Of a stretch of 64,000 nucleotides of DNA, positions 50,648-62,728 are shown one piece after another; the first letter of the stretch is position 1; every line of letters begins with the position of its first letter. The notes beneath the pieces are model-generated. The model was not told the origin of the DNA and searched no databases. It saw nothing but the letters and a program-made list of their open reading frames with translations. Source of the stretch: Phellopilus nigrolimitatus. Its lineage: Eukaryota; Basidiomycota; Agaricomycetes; Hymenochaetales; Hymenochaetaceae. The stretch lies in assembly GCA_021029095.1 (NCBI GenBank), contig JAJOHG010000012.1, positions 620,001-684,000 on the forward strand. The letters run 5' to 3'. Made by a program: the position numbers and the translations under genes.

Positions 50648-50991
50648 GTCGTCGTCAAATGCATCAAGCCGGCGTACGGCGTGTTCGTAAAAGTAATGGT
50701 GGCAAGAAAAGAATGGCGGTAAGCGTGCTATTAAGCAGCAGAAGGACGGGCACGTTGAGTTGGGCAGCCGTGGTGACCCAACAAAGCTTCAGCGCCCACA
50801 ACAGCGACGGCGGTCAAATAACGACGACGATGAGCAGCAGTAGATGATTAATAGTGTGATGCACGTCGAGGAGGACAAAGTCACGTATATATGCTGTTCA
50901 CAGTTAATTAAAGGACGATCAGTCGCGTAGTGACGCCTACTTCGGGGATGTGCATACAAGGAGCTATGTAGTGCCAGAATGCTATGTCGCA
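50648..50991. other. Intergenic upstream of the Ser/Pro-rich gene
   Basis: 344 bases between the hexosaminidase 3' end and the start of the Ser/Pro-rich gene, both on the minus strand. Nothing recognised. Confidence 0.55.
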
Positions 50992-53427
50992 TCACGGCAT
51001 AGACACAGATAAAATAAAATAAGGGAGAAAAGCATTCAAGAAGTCGCAGGCATCGGGCCGCAAGGCGCACCATTCGGGTTGTAAAGCAATCGCTTGCACA
51101 CCCCGCTGCACCATCCGGAAGCGCACGTCGTGCAGCCGAGGCAACGCAGAAGTTACGTTCAGTACCGCACCGTTCGATTTCCCCCCAGACCAAAACACTT
51201 CCGCTGCGCTTGCAGCTCGGGGCCAGACAATAGGGTCGAGATTCTGTGGGAAGATTGTTCTGACCATAAAGGAATTTGACCTAAGATATATTTCCCGAGG
51301 TGTATCATGAGAGAATCCAATCTATTGGAGAAAGAAAAAAAAGACGTACCACCAAGGACCAAAGCACTAGCTTCTGCCGTCAGATTCGCGAGCGGATCAA
51401 AGGAGTATATCTGCGAAATAGCAGAAGCAATTAACGTGGTTCAATACTCTTTCTATAATCAATCCCCGCATTACCCTTTGCCAAGTCTTGAACGGATCAC
51501 ACCAACTGTTTCTGCAGGATGAAATATCAGCAGCGGCCAAGAATTATAAGGAACCTCTCTCGGACAAAGCGATATCATCTCCGAGCCAGCCTCCGCCACC
51601 GCAATCCTACATCAAAGAAATGAGCGGCGTTATCCCTTATAGCTAGCTTTCGTCTCCAAGGAATACGCACCAGATAGAAATAATCCGAGGGCTGATGTAT
51701 GACCCTGTAGCCTTTAGAAGTGACATTTATTGCATCTTGCGACGAAATCCAAACCCTACGTGTGAAATGAGCAAAATGTGAAAGGCGTAATTAAAAGCAT
51801 ACACAGCAATTGTCGTGTTCGGCAGCGTCGTATTATGGTTCAAAATTATATCTGCACCACCAAAACATAACTCAGCTCGCGAAAAGATGCGATGATGTTG
51901 CACTTCTCTTTTACAAACACATACCCTCCTTAACAATGGGTGTCTTCCCTTGCGCCCTTATGACCGCATGTGTTTCAAGCAAATAATTATTTAAGGCTTC
52001 GTCTAGGCTCAGTCCCGCTTTAGCGAGATCGGCTTGCGTTTGCGTGTCCTGCGTGTAGCAGTTTTCGTTCACCTCGTCACCACCCGTGCTAAAGAGCGTC
52101 GAACGAAACTTCTGGGAGACAGAGTCGACGAGTGCGACAGAGAAATTGATTGTGGAGGGCGAGGCGAGGCGTAACTGACCCGCCGGTGGTTCTGAAAGTA
52201 AGTACCTCGGATGAATTGTATACCGGAGAGGCACGCCTATGCAAAAATACAAACCATTAGCGAAGTCGGCCCAAGGCGTGGAAAGATAGCACGCGACGTG
52301 CTCTGGGTGCGAAAGCCGATGGCGGTTTCGTGACCGGGCGTGTCCAGTTCCTAAGTAAAACATGAAATAATGTTCGTTAGATTGTTTAGAAAAAATATCA
52401 ATGACTTACAAGTACGACGTCAACCCCGCGCTACAAGGGATACAATAATCAGCAACGTCTCATCTACACATCGGAGCATCAATGCTCACTGCGGCAGCGT
52501 ACTCGATGATATCTTGAACATCGTTTCCAGTGTACACCTGAGTCTTCGAGTATGCTCCGGCTTTCGACAACTCCGGAAAAGTATCCACTTCCAAAGGAAA
52601 GCTTTGACTATCAACGATGTGCCAATAGAGAATATTAAACTGCATAAAAGAAGCAAGCAACCTGCTTAGACAAGGGAAGTGCCGATAGGAGAAAACGGTA
52701 CTTTGACCCAGCTCATGGCGTCCAGTGTCCGTTTGATGTCAGGAACAGGAAAGCTAGATAAAGCATCTGGGCACAGTCTAATTGACAACAAACTCAGCAG
52801 CTCACAAATTACGCGCGGTGTCTAGGCCAAAGCCTCGATAAGCCTGTAGACCCCAGTAAATCTCTGACTACTCAATCAAAGAGATCCACAAACGTAAGCA
52901 GGTCCGTCCTCGACATCCAGTGGCACCCCAATAGCATAAACCTGATCTTCAAACGTATACCAGAGCTGCTCGAACGTCGTCAATCCGCGCAGAAGCCCAA
53001 GCGTCGTGTTCGCCTTCAAGATTGCATCGCCTCCATCCCCTGGAACGCTTAGTGTGTACTCCTCGCTCCGTGTTTCAAGGCTTGCGACGGCTTCCTCGGA
53101 TACGCTCCTTATCATTGTCCCATTGCTATCATCGAGAGACAGTACAAGAGTGTTCAAAGTTTTAGCAGACCGAAACAAAGGACTATCGGTTGATCCACGG
53201 CCCACCACGAGCCGTCCAAGATTGTCAGTAAAGAGATGCATTCTGGTGCGCTCGATGGCTTCGGCGAGATCGTTCGGCGTATAGCATAGCCCTGAATTGA
53301 TATCGAAGTTCGGAGACAACAGTAGAGTCTCTTGTCCAGACGTCACCGAACGCGGAACTGGCCAGAGAGCATATACACTCTTCATTGATACGCACATAAG
53401 GCAAAGCCAAGAACTTAGGAGGTGCAT
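50992..53427 (-). CDS. Beta-N-acetylhexosaminidase, GH20
   Basis: Secreted enzyme releasing terminal GlcNAc from chitin oligomers and glycans. The start Met at 53427 gives a signal peptide ([20 protein letters not shown]) followed by LWPVPRSV. Later exons encode [31 protein letters not shown], the catalytic [12 protein letters not shown] (Asp-Glu pair), [73 protein letters not shown] and [16 protein letters not shown], ending with [13 protein letters not shown] and a hydrophobic extra tail ([16 protein letters not shown]). That tail is longer than the usual end just after the last Cys. At least ten exons; all key GH20 segments are found in order with no visible break. A chitin-remodelling role is inferred. 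Confidence 0.9.
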
Positions 53428-53957
53428 GGTCAAAAGGGCTATACTCGACAGTCTCGAAAGCGGACAGCGGAGGACCTAGTGATAGTGAGTAGTCGATTAC
53501 TGTAGCAGGTGTTCTTAGCTTCGCGGTTCTTCGAAGTCGGAAAGCACAGAACAGCAGCATTTAAGAATAGAAATACCTCTTATCAAGACACATTCCAGCT
53601 GGGAAACCGAGAGGTTCCCGTCCTGATTGACGAACTATCAGATTGCGCATATAGAAAATAAATCAAGTGTACCTCATGGTATTTCCTTGCCGCTCAATCG
53701 CTACATAGGCCATTCAAACACTCGTGACAAAAACGAAAACAGCTTCAGGTGAGCAGAATTGACGGGCTCAATAGTAGAAATGAGCTCAGACGGCAGAGAC
53801 GATAGGAAAACCAATAAAATTACCCTTCTACGTACTGAAAGTAAACATGGTCTCGCGTATCTCTACCCTGACACTCCTCTCTGCTTGCCACTCAAAGCGA
53901 ACTTGCTTCAAAGTGGCTTCTATAGTCAACATCGCTAGAAAAAGAATTGTTAGTGCG
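53428..53957. other. Intergenic between WD40 gene and hexosaminidase
   Basis: 530 bases between two minus-strand genes; no gene recognised. It should hold the hexosaminidase promoter. Confidence 0.55.
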
Positions 53958-56900
53958 TTATTGAGACCGAGAATGTGGAATCATAAAACCTTCATTTTGA
54001 AGTCTGAAACTTAAAGTTTTATACGGATCAGACCCGCTTCGTCCTTGTCTCGGTGGAGCACCGGGGTGGAAAAAGCTCGTGAAGCTCGAGCCAACCTTCC
54101 ATACCAACACGACGCATTCTTCGACGGAAAGCGTCACCATCCGCCGTCCGTCAGGTGAGAAGCTGATCCCTGTCAGCCGCTTTCTGTGGCCTTCAAGTAC
54201 GTACAGGCGCGTAGCGGTTTTAAGATCGTACATAATCACGGCACCTTCGCTCGTTCCGACAGCGAGGCGTTGGCTCCCGGTGTGGAAGTCTACAGTTGGG
54301 AAACTAAAATTGAAGCGAGTCAGCCTGCTGGGGTGTACGTGCGAGTGAAGAGAACAGATTTCAACGTTTGAACAACCAACGCAATAATCTCCGTTACTGC
54401 GTCCATGACTGCTTCGCGATCATCGTTCGATCCTGGATCGAGGGACTTTACCACAGCTTCCATGAGTCTGGGTAGATTAGGATACAGGACTAATGGTTTC
54501 TAAAAATTTTCACGTTAGGCAAAACATGGCAGATAAAAGAGCATCAAGCTACCTTCCGAATGAGAAATGCGATTATCTGCATGACAGATTTGCTATATTC
54601 AATCGACCGCGGATGCAGGATATCCAAAGACAATGTTGTCATGAACAGCGGACTATTGTTCGAGGCGATCTGGAGCACCGCCATACGCGCTTGCTGCCCT
54701 GCGTTACGTACAGATATCGCCTCCTTACGGACCGAAGTTGCAAGGGTGAAGAGAGAACGGAGAGCCTCCATTGCATCGAAATACTGTTGCCAAATCTCAA
54801 AGCCGCGCGAGCATAGTTCTATGGCAAGCGCGCGGTGAGGCGATGTATCATCATAGAGAAATATAGTGATAGACTTTGCAACATCGGCGAGAGTACTAGA
54901 ATAACTGTTAGTGACTTAAATACTTGCAAGGATTCAAGATGGCCTACGTCGACGAAAGCAAGCTGTATTTTTCTATGGAGATATTTCCACACAGTATGAG
55001 CGCCAGTGCTGCTTTGGCAGACTGCTTTTCGCTGTCCGGCAGAAGACATGGCACTGATTAGAGATTAGATGTAAGCCCTCAGTATACGGGTCGAGGAATG
55101 AATCTACATTTATGTTGCCACTTCTCCGCGATCGCTATGATTTCGTCGTCGGGTAGTCGAGCAATCTCGCTCTCAAATAAATGCTTAGCAGCCAGACGAA
55201 TGTCTGCGACTACATAAAAGCTAATTAGCGCTTACTACACAAAGAAGACGTCGTGCGCAGTACCTGGCGACTCGTTCCAGTGGCGAGCCAAGAACATTAA
55301 GTTGGGAGCTTGATATGTTTTACCAACAGCCATTGGCAGCGAAGTCGTGTAAAACAACAGTAATGAGCCGACAAGTTCTTCATAACCTATGAAATAGAAA
55401 CGTCGTCAGGTATTCAAGTAAGTTCGTTAGAGAGACGTTATACCTCCAGCACTCATTAATGCACGGAGCAACGACACGATCGTCAATAATCTTCCTGCAG
55501 AGTGATCCGGTGATACCTGCCAGACGCCGTGGGATGAGTCGAAGCAGAAAGATTGGTGATTAAGATATGCACTGGTGGAATTTGTTTTAGATAAGAGGAC
55601 ATTGATTGAAAGGGTATAACATGCTTACTCAAAGGAGCCAACGTTTGTGACCGAGTTCGTTGCCCCTGCACATGCGTCGGATACGACACGATCGATTAAC
55701 TCGTCCAATCCTTGCGTATGCACCGCTACCAAAAGCGCCTTTAGTCGTTCTGGATTTACCTTCTCGATGCCCGGTGAAAGGTGCCCGCGAGTGAGCTCTG
55801 CACGTAAACATTAGTCGAGCATCAAGAACGCGGACTGAAGCTGCACAAACTATCGAGAAGAGCCGGAATGTCGAAAAGAAGTATTGGAGCTGTGGCACGA
55901 AAGCAATTTGGTGTCAAGTGGGCAAATTGTAGAGAATCCAACGAAGAAAAAAGTCCATACGCGGATCGCCACTCGCTGTGGATTTATTCAACGCAGATAG
56001 CACTCCCTTGTGAGTCTCAGCGCCACCATCCCCGATCATCCTGCCTCAACTTCTGTTAGTACCGGGCTAAAACTGCGCTCTCTCGACAATGCCAAAAACA
56101 CTTACGCCGAGAACCACCCACCCTGCGCGAGCATCTCCGCTGCCTTCTCTGAGCTCATCGAACGCCAAAACTCGCGCGTTTTCACATCCCACAGGCGCGT
56201 TCTCCCGTCCGCGTAGAACAGCATCAGATTGTCAGAACCGAGCCAGAGCGTCCGTAAGGGTGCCGGAGAGCCTGGTATTAGGTACAGACTGCCATTTAGG
56301 AAGGTGAACAGGAAATAAGATGTTAGTGCGAATGATTAATCATGCATGTGGATAACGTACAAGTCGAAGCTATCAATGACGATCACGGCGATGGTGCCGT
56401 CCCCAGACACGCACAAACAGCACCCTTGCAGGCGCCCGGCGGCTTCACTTTCAAGTTGGATGGCTTGAGTGAGTGGCTCAGTGAATATGACCCAACGAGC
56501 TCGGAAATCAAGCGTGCTGTAATTTTGAGTTTACTTAGATTTACTTGAGTAAGTGAGAAAGGAAACTTGCCTCAAGTCCCAGAAATTGATGGACCCATCA
56601 TCTCCACCGCCCACAACCAGACGCCGACCCGTCCTCGCGTTCCGCACAGCGAACAAACTTACGATAGCACAATCCGCTGTCTTAATTACCGGAGGGGCAT
56701 CGTAAATCCTCGAAGAAAGGAGCTCCTCGATGGAGAACTTGCGTAAGCATCCGTCATCTCCACAAATCTCATTAAAAACTAAATCTGAAACGAGAAGAAT
56801 GAGTATAACCTACTGTATCCGACAACGATAAGCGCAAGCTCCAGAGGAAGAATAGCCGTGATACGCGGGGGTGACGGGTCTCGAGCAAGCATCGATGTCG

Positions 56901-59035
56901 TCGTAGACCAGACAGGCGTTGTTGAGTTCTCACGAGGTGAACGCTTCCCCGACCCTTGCTGTAGAACTACGATGCGCTGGCCATCGCTTCCAGTCTGTAT
57001 AGATAGAAGTTGCCACGAGAAGTCATTACCGGAGCAGACGACTTCCTTTCTTGATATGTGTAGAGATGAGAGCAACTTCGTCCTATCTGAGTTTGAGCAT
57101 GTCATTTTCACGGTAAGCATGAATATTCACGTAGTCTGCGTAGGTATCCCCTCAATTGAGTCGTGACTTTCGTTGTTTTTAGCATCAGGAAGGACATATG
57201 TTTCGATTTTAGTCTAAGGCAACGTGATGGTCAACATTGAAGCATGGAACAAACTGTCCATCAGGGAGAGCGTACCGAGCAGGTCAATCGGACGATGTTC
57301 TCGTTAAGCCAATCTACAAACTTTACTCCAGGCTGCACAGGGATCACACACCGCATCATCATTCTGCTTTGCCTGAGCGAGAATACCTGCATTGAATTTT
57401 TTTGAAGAAGAGCTACTTGAATGATGAGTAGATATGCACTTACGAGAAGCTCGTTCGCCGACCAGGCCGCACCCATTGTCGTAGCGCCAATGCTTTTCAG
57501 TCTCAGGCCTTCGACCTTTCCTGTCAGAGACAAAATCCCAAGTGCCAATTCGAGCTGCGTGTCAACTCTCGGGGGAACGTCGCTTGTCTCATTGGAGGGT
57601 GACGGTTGACCGGAGCGTGACACTAGGCCCCGGAGAGGTTGCGGCAAGGGGATACCAGAGGTAGAGATAGGTAGCTGACGTTGGCCGAGTGAAGTGGCTG
57701 AGAGTGGCAGTATTGCTAGCGTGCGCACAAGGAGCCGAGATGTTATATCAACTTGGTAGAGCTTGATAATTTCTGTAGACGAGATTTTAACCTAAAAGGG
57801 TGTGAAATAATCAATCTCGCTGACTGTTTGCATCCTGACATAGCGCAACGCCCTCCGCGCGTCCCGAGAAAACCAGATCACCGATTTTCGTGAGCGCTAT
57901 TTCGTTATATTCATTCTCACGTGCACCGGAGAGCTCGAACATAACTACGCGCGCCTTGTCATCTGTTTCACCGCTGCCGAGCCCAACGGTGCGCGTGTCG
58001 GCGTTCGCCACAGCGATTACCAGTATCGACTATAATTTCGTGAGCATTCGTACATATATAAATATTGAAGTGACGTACACCATCTTTCTCCGCCACTTGA
58101 AGCGATTTCCACTCCCACATAACTTGCGATCCTGAGCCATGTGACACTACGGGCACTCTTGAGGGTGCGGGTGCCGTGCCCGGCGTTGCTGAGGCGACAC
58201 AGTCGCCGTCCAAGGTCTTAAATAACAATACTTTTCTGCATTGTCTGAGTGGCTGTTACGACGAATAAGAACTCACTCACCCAGATTCCTGTAGCGCGAG
58301 GAAGAGCTCTCCTTCCTCTAAAATTCTGATGGTAACGATAGAATGGCCATAGCCGAAATCTTGAGGCAAAATGCGGGCACGCATGAACAGGTGCTTGCGA
58401 TGAGAAACTGAGCTTTGCGGACTGAGTGTCGGAGAAAGTGGAGGCGATATGAGAGGCGAAGAGGACTCGACAGAAGCAAGAGTAATCGCGTCGTCCATCC
58501 GGTGAACGGATAGATCAAAAGGGGGCGAGAGTGAAGACCGGGGGGAGCTGTCTTTCATATCCCGTACGCCTCTCTCTGCTATCATCCCCTTCATTTTCTC
58601 TTGTTCGTCTTCAAAATCGACAAAGTTCTTCGGCGCTTCGACCCGTTCTTTCGACAGACCTGAGACGGCACGTGATTTGTATACAGTGAGATTCGTCTTC
58701 GACGCCGATGGTGACGCATTCCGAGAACGCGAAAAGGACAGGTGTGGGGCCCGCCGGTACGGAAGATCGCTGCTCGCAGAGAAGCGTCGCTTCGACACTG
58801 GCGGTTTACGTTTAGCTGACTTGCTGAGGTCGGGGCGGAAGAGATACAGGCTTCCGTCTGAGCAGCCCACAACAGCACCCCACAGATGTTTTTTTGGAAG
58901 CTCCGAGTCGTCGATGTCAGCTTCATATTCAGGATCCTCAAACCCCCAAGTCTCCATGGCGCATGGCTCGGAGTTGATGGTGCATTTACGGTCCTCAGTT
59001 GCCTGGAGGGAGAACGCAAGATGCATGTTTGTCAT
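53958..59035 (-). CDS. WD40 protein of the WDR7 / rabconnectin-3-beta type
   Basis: A many-exon gene of over 1,000 residues. The N-terminal half has WD-like segments (LWGAVVGCSDGSLYLFRPDL, EYNEIALTKIGDLVFSGR, GRRLVVGGGDDGSINFWDL, LRTLWLGSDNLMLFYADGRT, TRLWDVKTREFWRSM). A helical, HEAT-like middle follows (YEELVGSLLLFYTTSLPMAV, MEALRSLFTLATSVRKEAIS, ARMAVLQIASNN), then the C-terminal WD pair SQRLAVGTSEGAVIMYDLKT and HRKRLTGISFSPDGRRMVTL. This order is that of WDR7. In animals WDR7 pairs with DMXL/rabconnectin-3-alpha, related to yeast Rav1, which promotes V-ATPase assembly. The start is uncertain: the frame is open to Met 59035, but an AG acceptor at about 59045 and coding-like sequence up to roughly 59.3 kb suggest a missing first exon. 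Confidence 0.75.
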
Positions 59036-60028
59036 CGTCCCTTGCTAGTCCTTCTCGTCAGCCAAAGCTCAGCCGTGCCCTAGTACGGTCGACTTCGATG
59101 TTTAAAACTATTAGCGGTATAAGAATTGCAATGGTCGTGTCAATCGCACACCGACGTGTCGTTGTTACAATCAACTCCAAGCGTCTCCCAAGGACCCAGC
59201 GAGTTTCTCTTAATTCGGAAGCCGAGAAGTTGTCTACAGTTGCTCTGCAGCTCAGAGTGCTTTGAGGACGTCGACAAGATGGAGATGTCCACGCCCCTGC
59301 CTTGTCACGTGCAACTGTGGGAGAGTGCTTCGCACCTACATATCCTAGTAGTCCTACTCACCAAAACATCATGTACATACACGTACATGTACTGTAATGA
59401 TATCTATGCAACGCGAGAAATAGGCAAGCAATCTTCACGAAAGGGAACAGGCAATTAGAGTCAGCGGGTCGACAGAGCTACATTTTACTTCGAATATGTG
59501 GCTCGCAAACTTGAGTTTGCATTGCGACTGGGAGACTGGGTGAGACTTCGCGATTCAGAGCACGAGGATCTGGGCCGTCATTGGTGAGTGCATGTATCGT
59601 TTTTCAAATAAAAGGATTTCATTGATTATTACACACGCATAAGGAGAAGAGGTTATCATAGTGTGAGCGGATTTCATCGGGCACTCGCCATCGAGAACGC
59701 GCCGAGCATGATATATCAGGTCGGAGAACGGGCGAAACACGGAAGCCCGAAGGGAAGGCCGGCGATCACCAGTAGATGCATCATCTTACAGAAGCTATAC
59801 TTAAAACTACGGCCAGGTCTTGAGTCTCGAGCTACGTGTCATATTCCTGCTTAACGTGATCGAAAACTGCCTCTTCGTGCCAGTCACTTAGGCATTTGCA
59901 CCCTCTAGAGGTTCTCGGATTGTGCGTTCGCGCGGCTTTGATCCCAATTTCTTTGTGCTCGATACGGAACGTGCCTGCCTGTCAAACAATGTAGCGAAGC
60001 CGTGGTGGAAGAAAACTGGCGAGAGTCT
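59036..60028. other. Upstream of the WD40 gene
   Basis: 1 kb that probably contains the true first exon(s) and promoter of the WD40 gene. A minus frame around 59060-59250 (RWVLGRRLELIVTTTRRCAI) has WD-like character but could not be joined with certainty. The part beyond 59.5 kb shows no gene. Confidence 0.4.
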
Positions 60029-60860
60029 CTACAAAGTTTGGGGGCAACGGCTCTGCGAGGGGGTCAGAGATGGAGATGGCCAGCAGGCTGTTGCTAGTCC
60101 TGAAACATTATAAAATTGAACACTGAGCCTGAAATCAGTTAAAGTGCAGGATTGAACAAGAAGTTCTGTACATACCACGTCAAATGCAACATTTTCTTCA
60201 CAATCGACTTTCCACCTCGGGACTTCAAGCGACAGCTCGACCAACTCAGGAAACATCTTACTCGCATTTTCGAGCACTGGAAAGAGCCTTACTACCATAC
60301 TATCAGTTCGAGACAGCGGAGCTGCTTCCCAAGCGGCGCTATAATTTGTTGCACAATATCAAAGTTCAGGTCAGGCATCGTAACACATAGATGACGAATA
60401 GGCTGCTTTCTCAATGAGAAGGGGGCCGCCAGGACGTTCTGTAACCAACGGAGAGCCAAGTAGTTCAGTTGCAGAGCCATGAGAATCGGCAGGTCGTGTA
60501 CAGTAAGTGGCTCGTCGTCACTGCCGGTACACACGTCTAAATATCGAATCGATGAGTGCTTTGTGACAAACGGCTTTAACTCGAAGCCTCGGGTTTTGGA
60601 AATAAGCATGGAAAGACGACTGAAGTTTGGGAAGTAAAGCTCCGACAGTCTTCTGCTTCTGCATGTAACACGATTTCTTCGTGTTCCTGGACCGAGTCAC
60701 TCGACGCTATCGCACCTATGGTGAAGGTCGTGCGAATACGCCAGCCTCCTGCAAGACCCGCCGCCAAGAATCCGTACAGCGCGGGACAGCAACGTCTTGA
60801 AGACACATCAATTCATCGTAGAACTGGACGACGCGAGCAAGACAGGAAGACGCCCGTGCA
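60029..60860 (-). pseudogene. Broken LRR/F-box-like gene
   Basis: Segments with leucine-rich character lie in different frames: VGALLPKLQSSFHAYFQNPR near 60650, then SIRYLDVCTGSDDEPLTVHD and LNYLALRWLQNVLAAPFSLR, ending LRCLELIVW-stop at 60292. The next frame continues MVVRLFPVLENASKMFPELV and ELSLEVPRWKVDC. The change at about 60295 cannot be an intron because the stop and restart are only a few bases apart. Order and composition fit the LRR part of agaricomycete F-box proteins; the F-box itself was not found intact. Most likely a pseudogene, or an expressed gene with an indel error. Confidence 0.45.
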
Positions 60861-61446
60861 TCTGCCGTTTTCTAGCACATAAACGGGAAGCCCACAGATG
60901 TGGCGTTCCGCCAGTATCAATAAACAACGTTACGTCGACTCGGTAGGCAGAAGACTATCATATATCCGCTCCTTGGAATGAGGTGGGTTGGGGCGGTAGA
61001 TCTGAAGACAGGAATGACCCAGCATTTTGTGTGCATGTCTAGCGAATGAAAATCCAGGCCGTTTCTCCAGAGTGATAAAGGCCTTGACTCCATTCTGATC
61101 AGTAGCGAGGCCATTAATCGTCACAAACGACAGCGTTGATAGCTAGACATAGCGGATTGACACGAGAGTGATCACCTTCAAAACATGTAATAGAGTCTAC
61201 ATGGCCACGTGGCTGGAGAATACGAGAAACCGTGAAGTACATGACAAAGATGATGTTCGAGTTGGGTTCGAGGACAACGGGAAAGTCGAACGTGTCCACA
61301 ATTCTCTATACGATTATCCGCGCGGGCCTCTGAGCGTGACGCCCGCGAGCCTAGCCGACACATCGAGAACGATTTCTCACCTCAAATGTCTTTCTTCGGT
61401 GTACAATCATACACTCTTACGCTCCTACGACTACATCGTCATCTGC
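60861..61446. other. Intergenic, divergent
   Basis: About 590 bases between a broken minus locus and a plus gene. The plus frame is open from 61168, but this part shows no protein-like composition and is taken as promoter/leader. Confidence 0.45.
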
Positions 61447-62728
61447 ATGAGCCTCAACTGGACCTCCAGCGACTCTTCACGACTCGAAAACGCTTCCGGT
61501 AACGGTGTGCAGCCAGTAGCTGGGCCATCTCGCACGGACCGTGCAAGGTCAAAGCCAGGTGGCTTGCAGGATATAAACGACTTCGATTTCGAGACGCTTA
61601 TCGAGCTCCTGGGCACGAGCGGCGAGGGTCTTAAACACGCCGACAACGACGGTGGCAATTTGCAGGTTCGCGAAGAACGGCGGTCATTTCTTGACGAAGG
61701 GACGTATCTTGTAGACCCGACGCCCCCGGTCTCGCCTCCTAGAGAAAACCCTCCCGGCACGGCCGACGTTGATCTGCTTTCTGCAGGACACCCTGTAGCA
61801 CCGAAAGCACCTAACCTCGTCGGAGCTCGCGAGTCAACGACGCCTATTTCTCCTCTTGACCTACCTCCCACTGACTTGTCTCCGGACGATCAGCCCGCAC
61901 CTCGCGAAGAGCAGATGTCGGACTTAATCGAGTTAAGCGACGGACGAAAAACAAAGGGGAAGTCTATGGTATGTTCGCATTCCAATTTACAATAAAAGCG
62001 ACGAACGTACTGAGTAGATCTCAGGCCTCTCCAACTGGCTTCTCAAGTTTAAACAAAGAGCTCGGCACTTCTGTGAGAGAGACAAAGCAGCACGTCGCTG
62101 ACCTACGAAGTCGAATTCAATCTCTGAAAGACGAAGTGAAGGAGTTCGCGCCGCATCTATATCGCAGGGCCTTCGACTCCCCTCAGACTCGACCTAAAGC
62201 ACGTGAGCGCGTACGTTTCTCGCAGGATCGCAGAAACGATGGTGATGGCAACGACCTCGAGCCACCCGTGGTGCCCTCTCTAAAAGAGGATGCCCGCATC
62301 GAGCAGCCCAGAACCACTGTACACGATACGGTCGCGCAGCTAAGCGGCAAGGAAGCCAAAAACGCTCTTGCTGTAAGTGATTTCTTCATTTGATCGATCA
62401 TAGTCGACGCTTATAGCCCGCGTAGAATATCTGTCAAGCACTGCACGTAGACCCTTTAGATTTCGTCTCACCCACTCAACAGGACCCCTTTACCATCGAT
62501 CTTCCTCGAAATATGGCAGACCTGTCCAGAGCTTTACATCTCGTGTCTGACATGGACGAGTTGGTATGGAGGCGGAAGAACATGCGTCCTGAGCAATCTA
62601 GAGACCAGGAAGGCCAAGACGCGTATAATAACATCTACAGTGAAGAGAACATCCGGGCGCTTATGGATCGTGTGCGCCTTTGGGAACGCACGGCTAGATC
62701 GCGTGCGGGCCGCTCGTCGGGATCATGA
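61447..62728 (+). CDS. Hypothetical coiled-coil protein
   Basis: Not recognised. Three exons (61447-61968, 62025-62372, 62483-62728) with good GTATGT and GTAAGT donors give 371 residues. Residues 1-170 are Pro/Ser/Asp-rich and disordered (MSLNWTSSDSSRLENASG, then PTPPVSPPRENPPG). A coiled coil follows (LGTSVRETKQHVADLRSRIQ, LKDEVKEF), and the C-terminal 80 residues are helical and charged (MADLSRALHLVSDMDELVWR, NIRALMDRVRLWERTARSRA). No enzyme motif, membrane span or signal peptide. The shape suggests a scaffold or cytoskeletal/kinetochore-type subunit, but that is a guess from composition. ATG 61447 was chosen because coding character begins there. Confidence 0.65.

Noticed and set aside
59281..59458. 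Plus-strand frame starting MSTPLPCHVQLWESAS
   Set aside because: Resembles the start of a WD40 protein but is on the opposite strand to the WD40 gene and soon runs into low-quality sequence; taken as chance.
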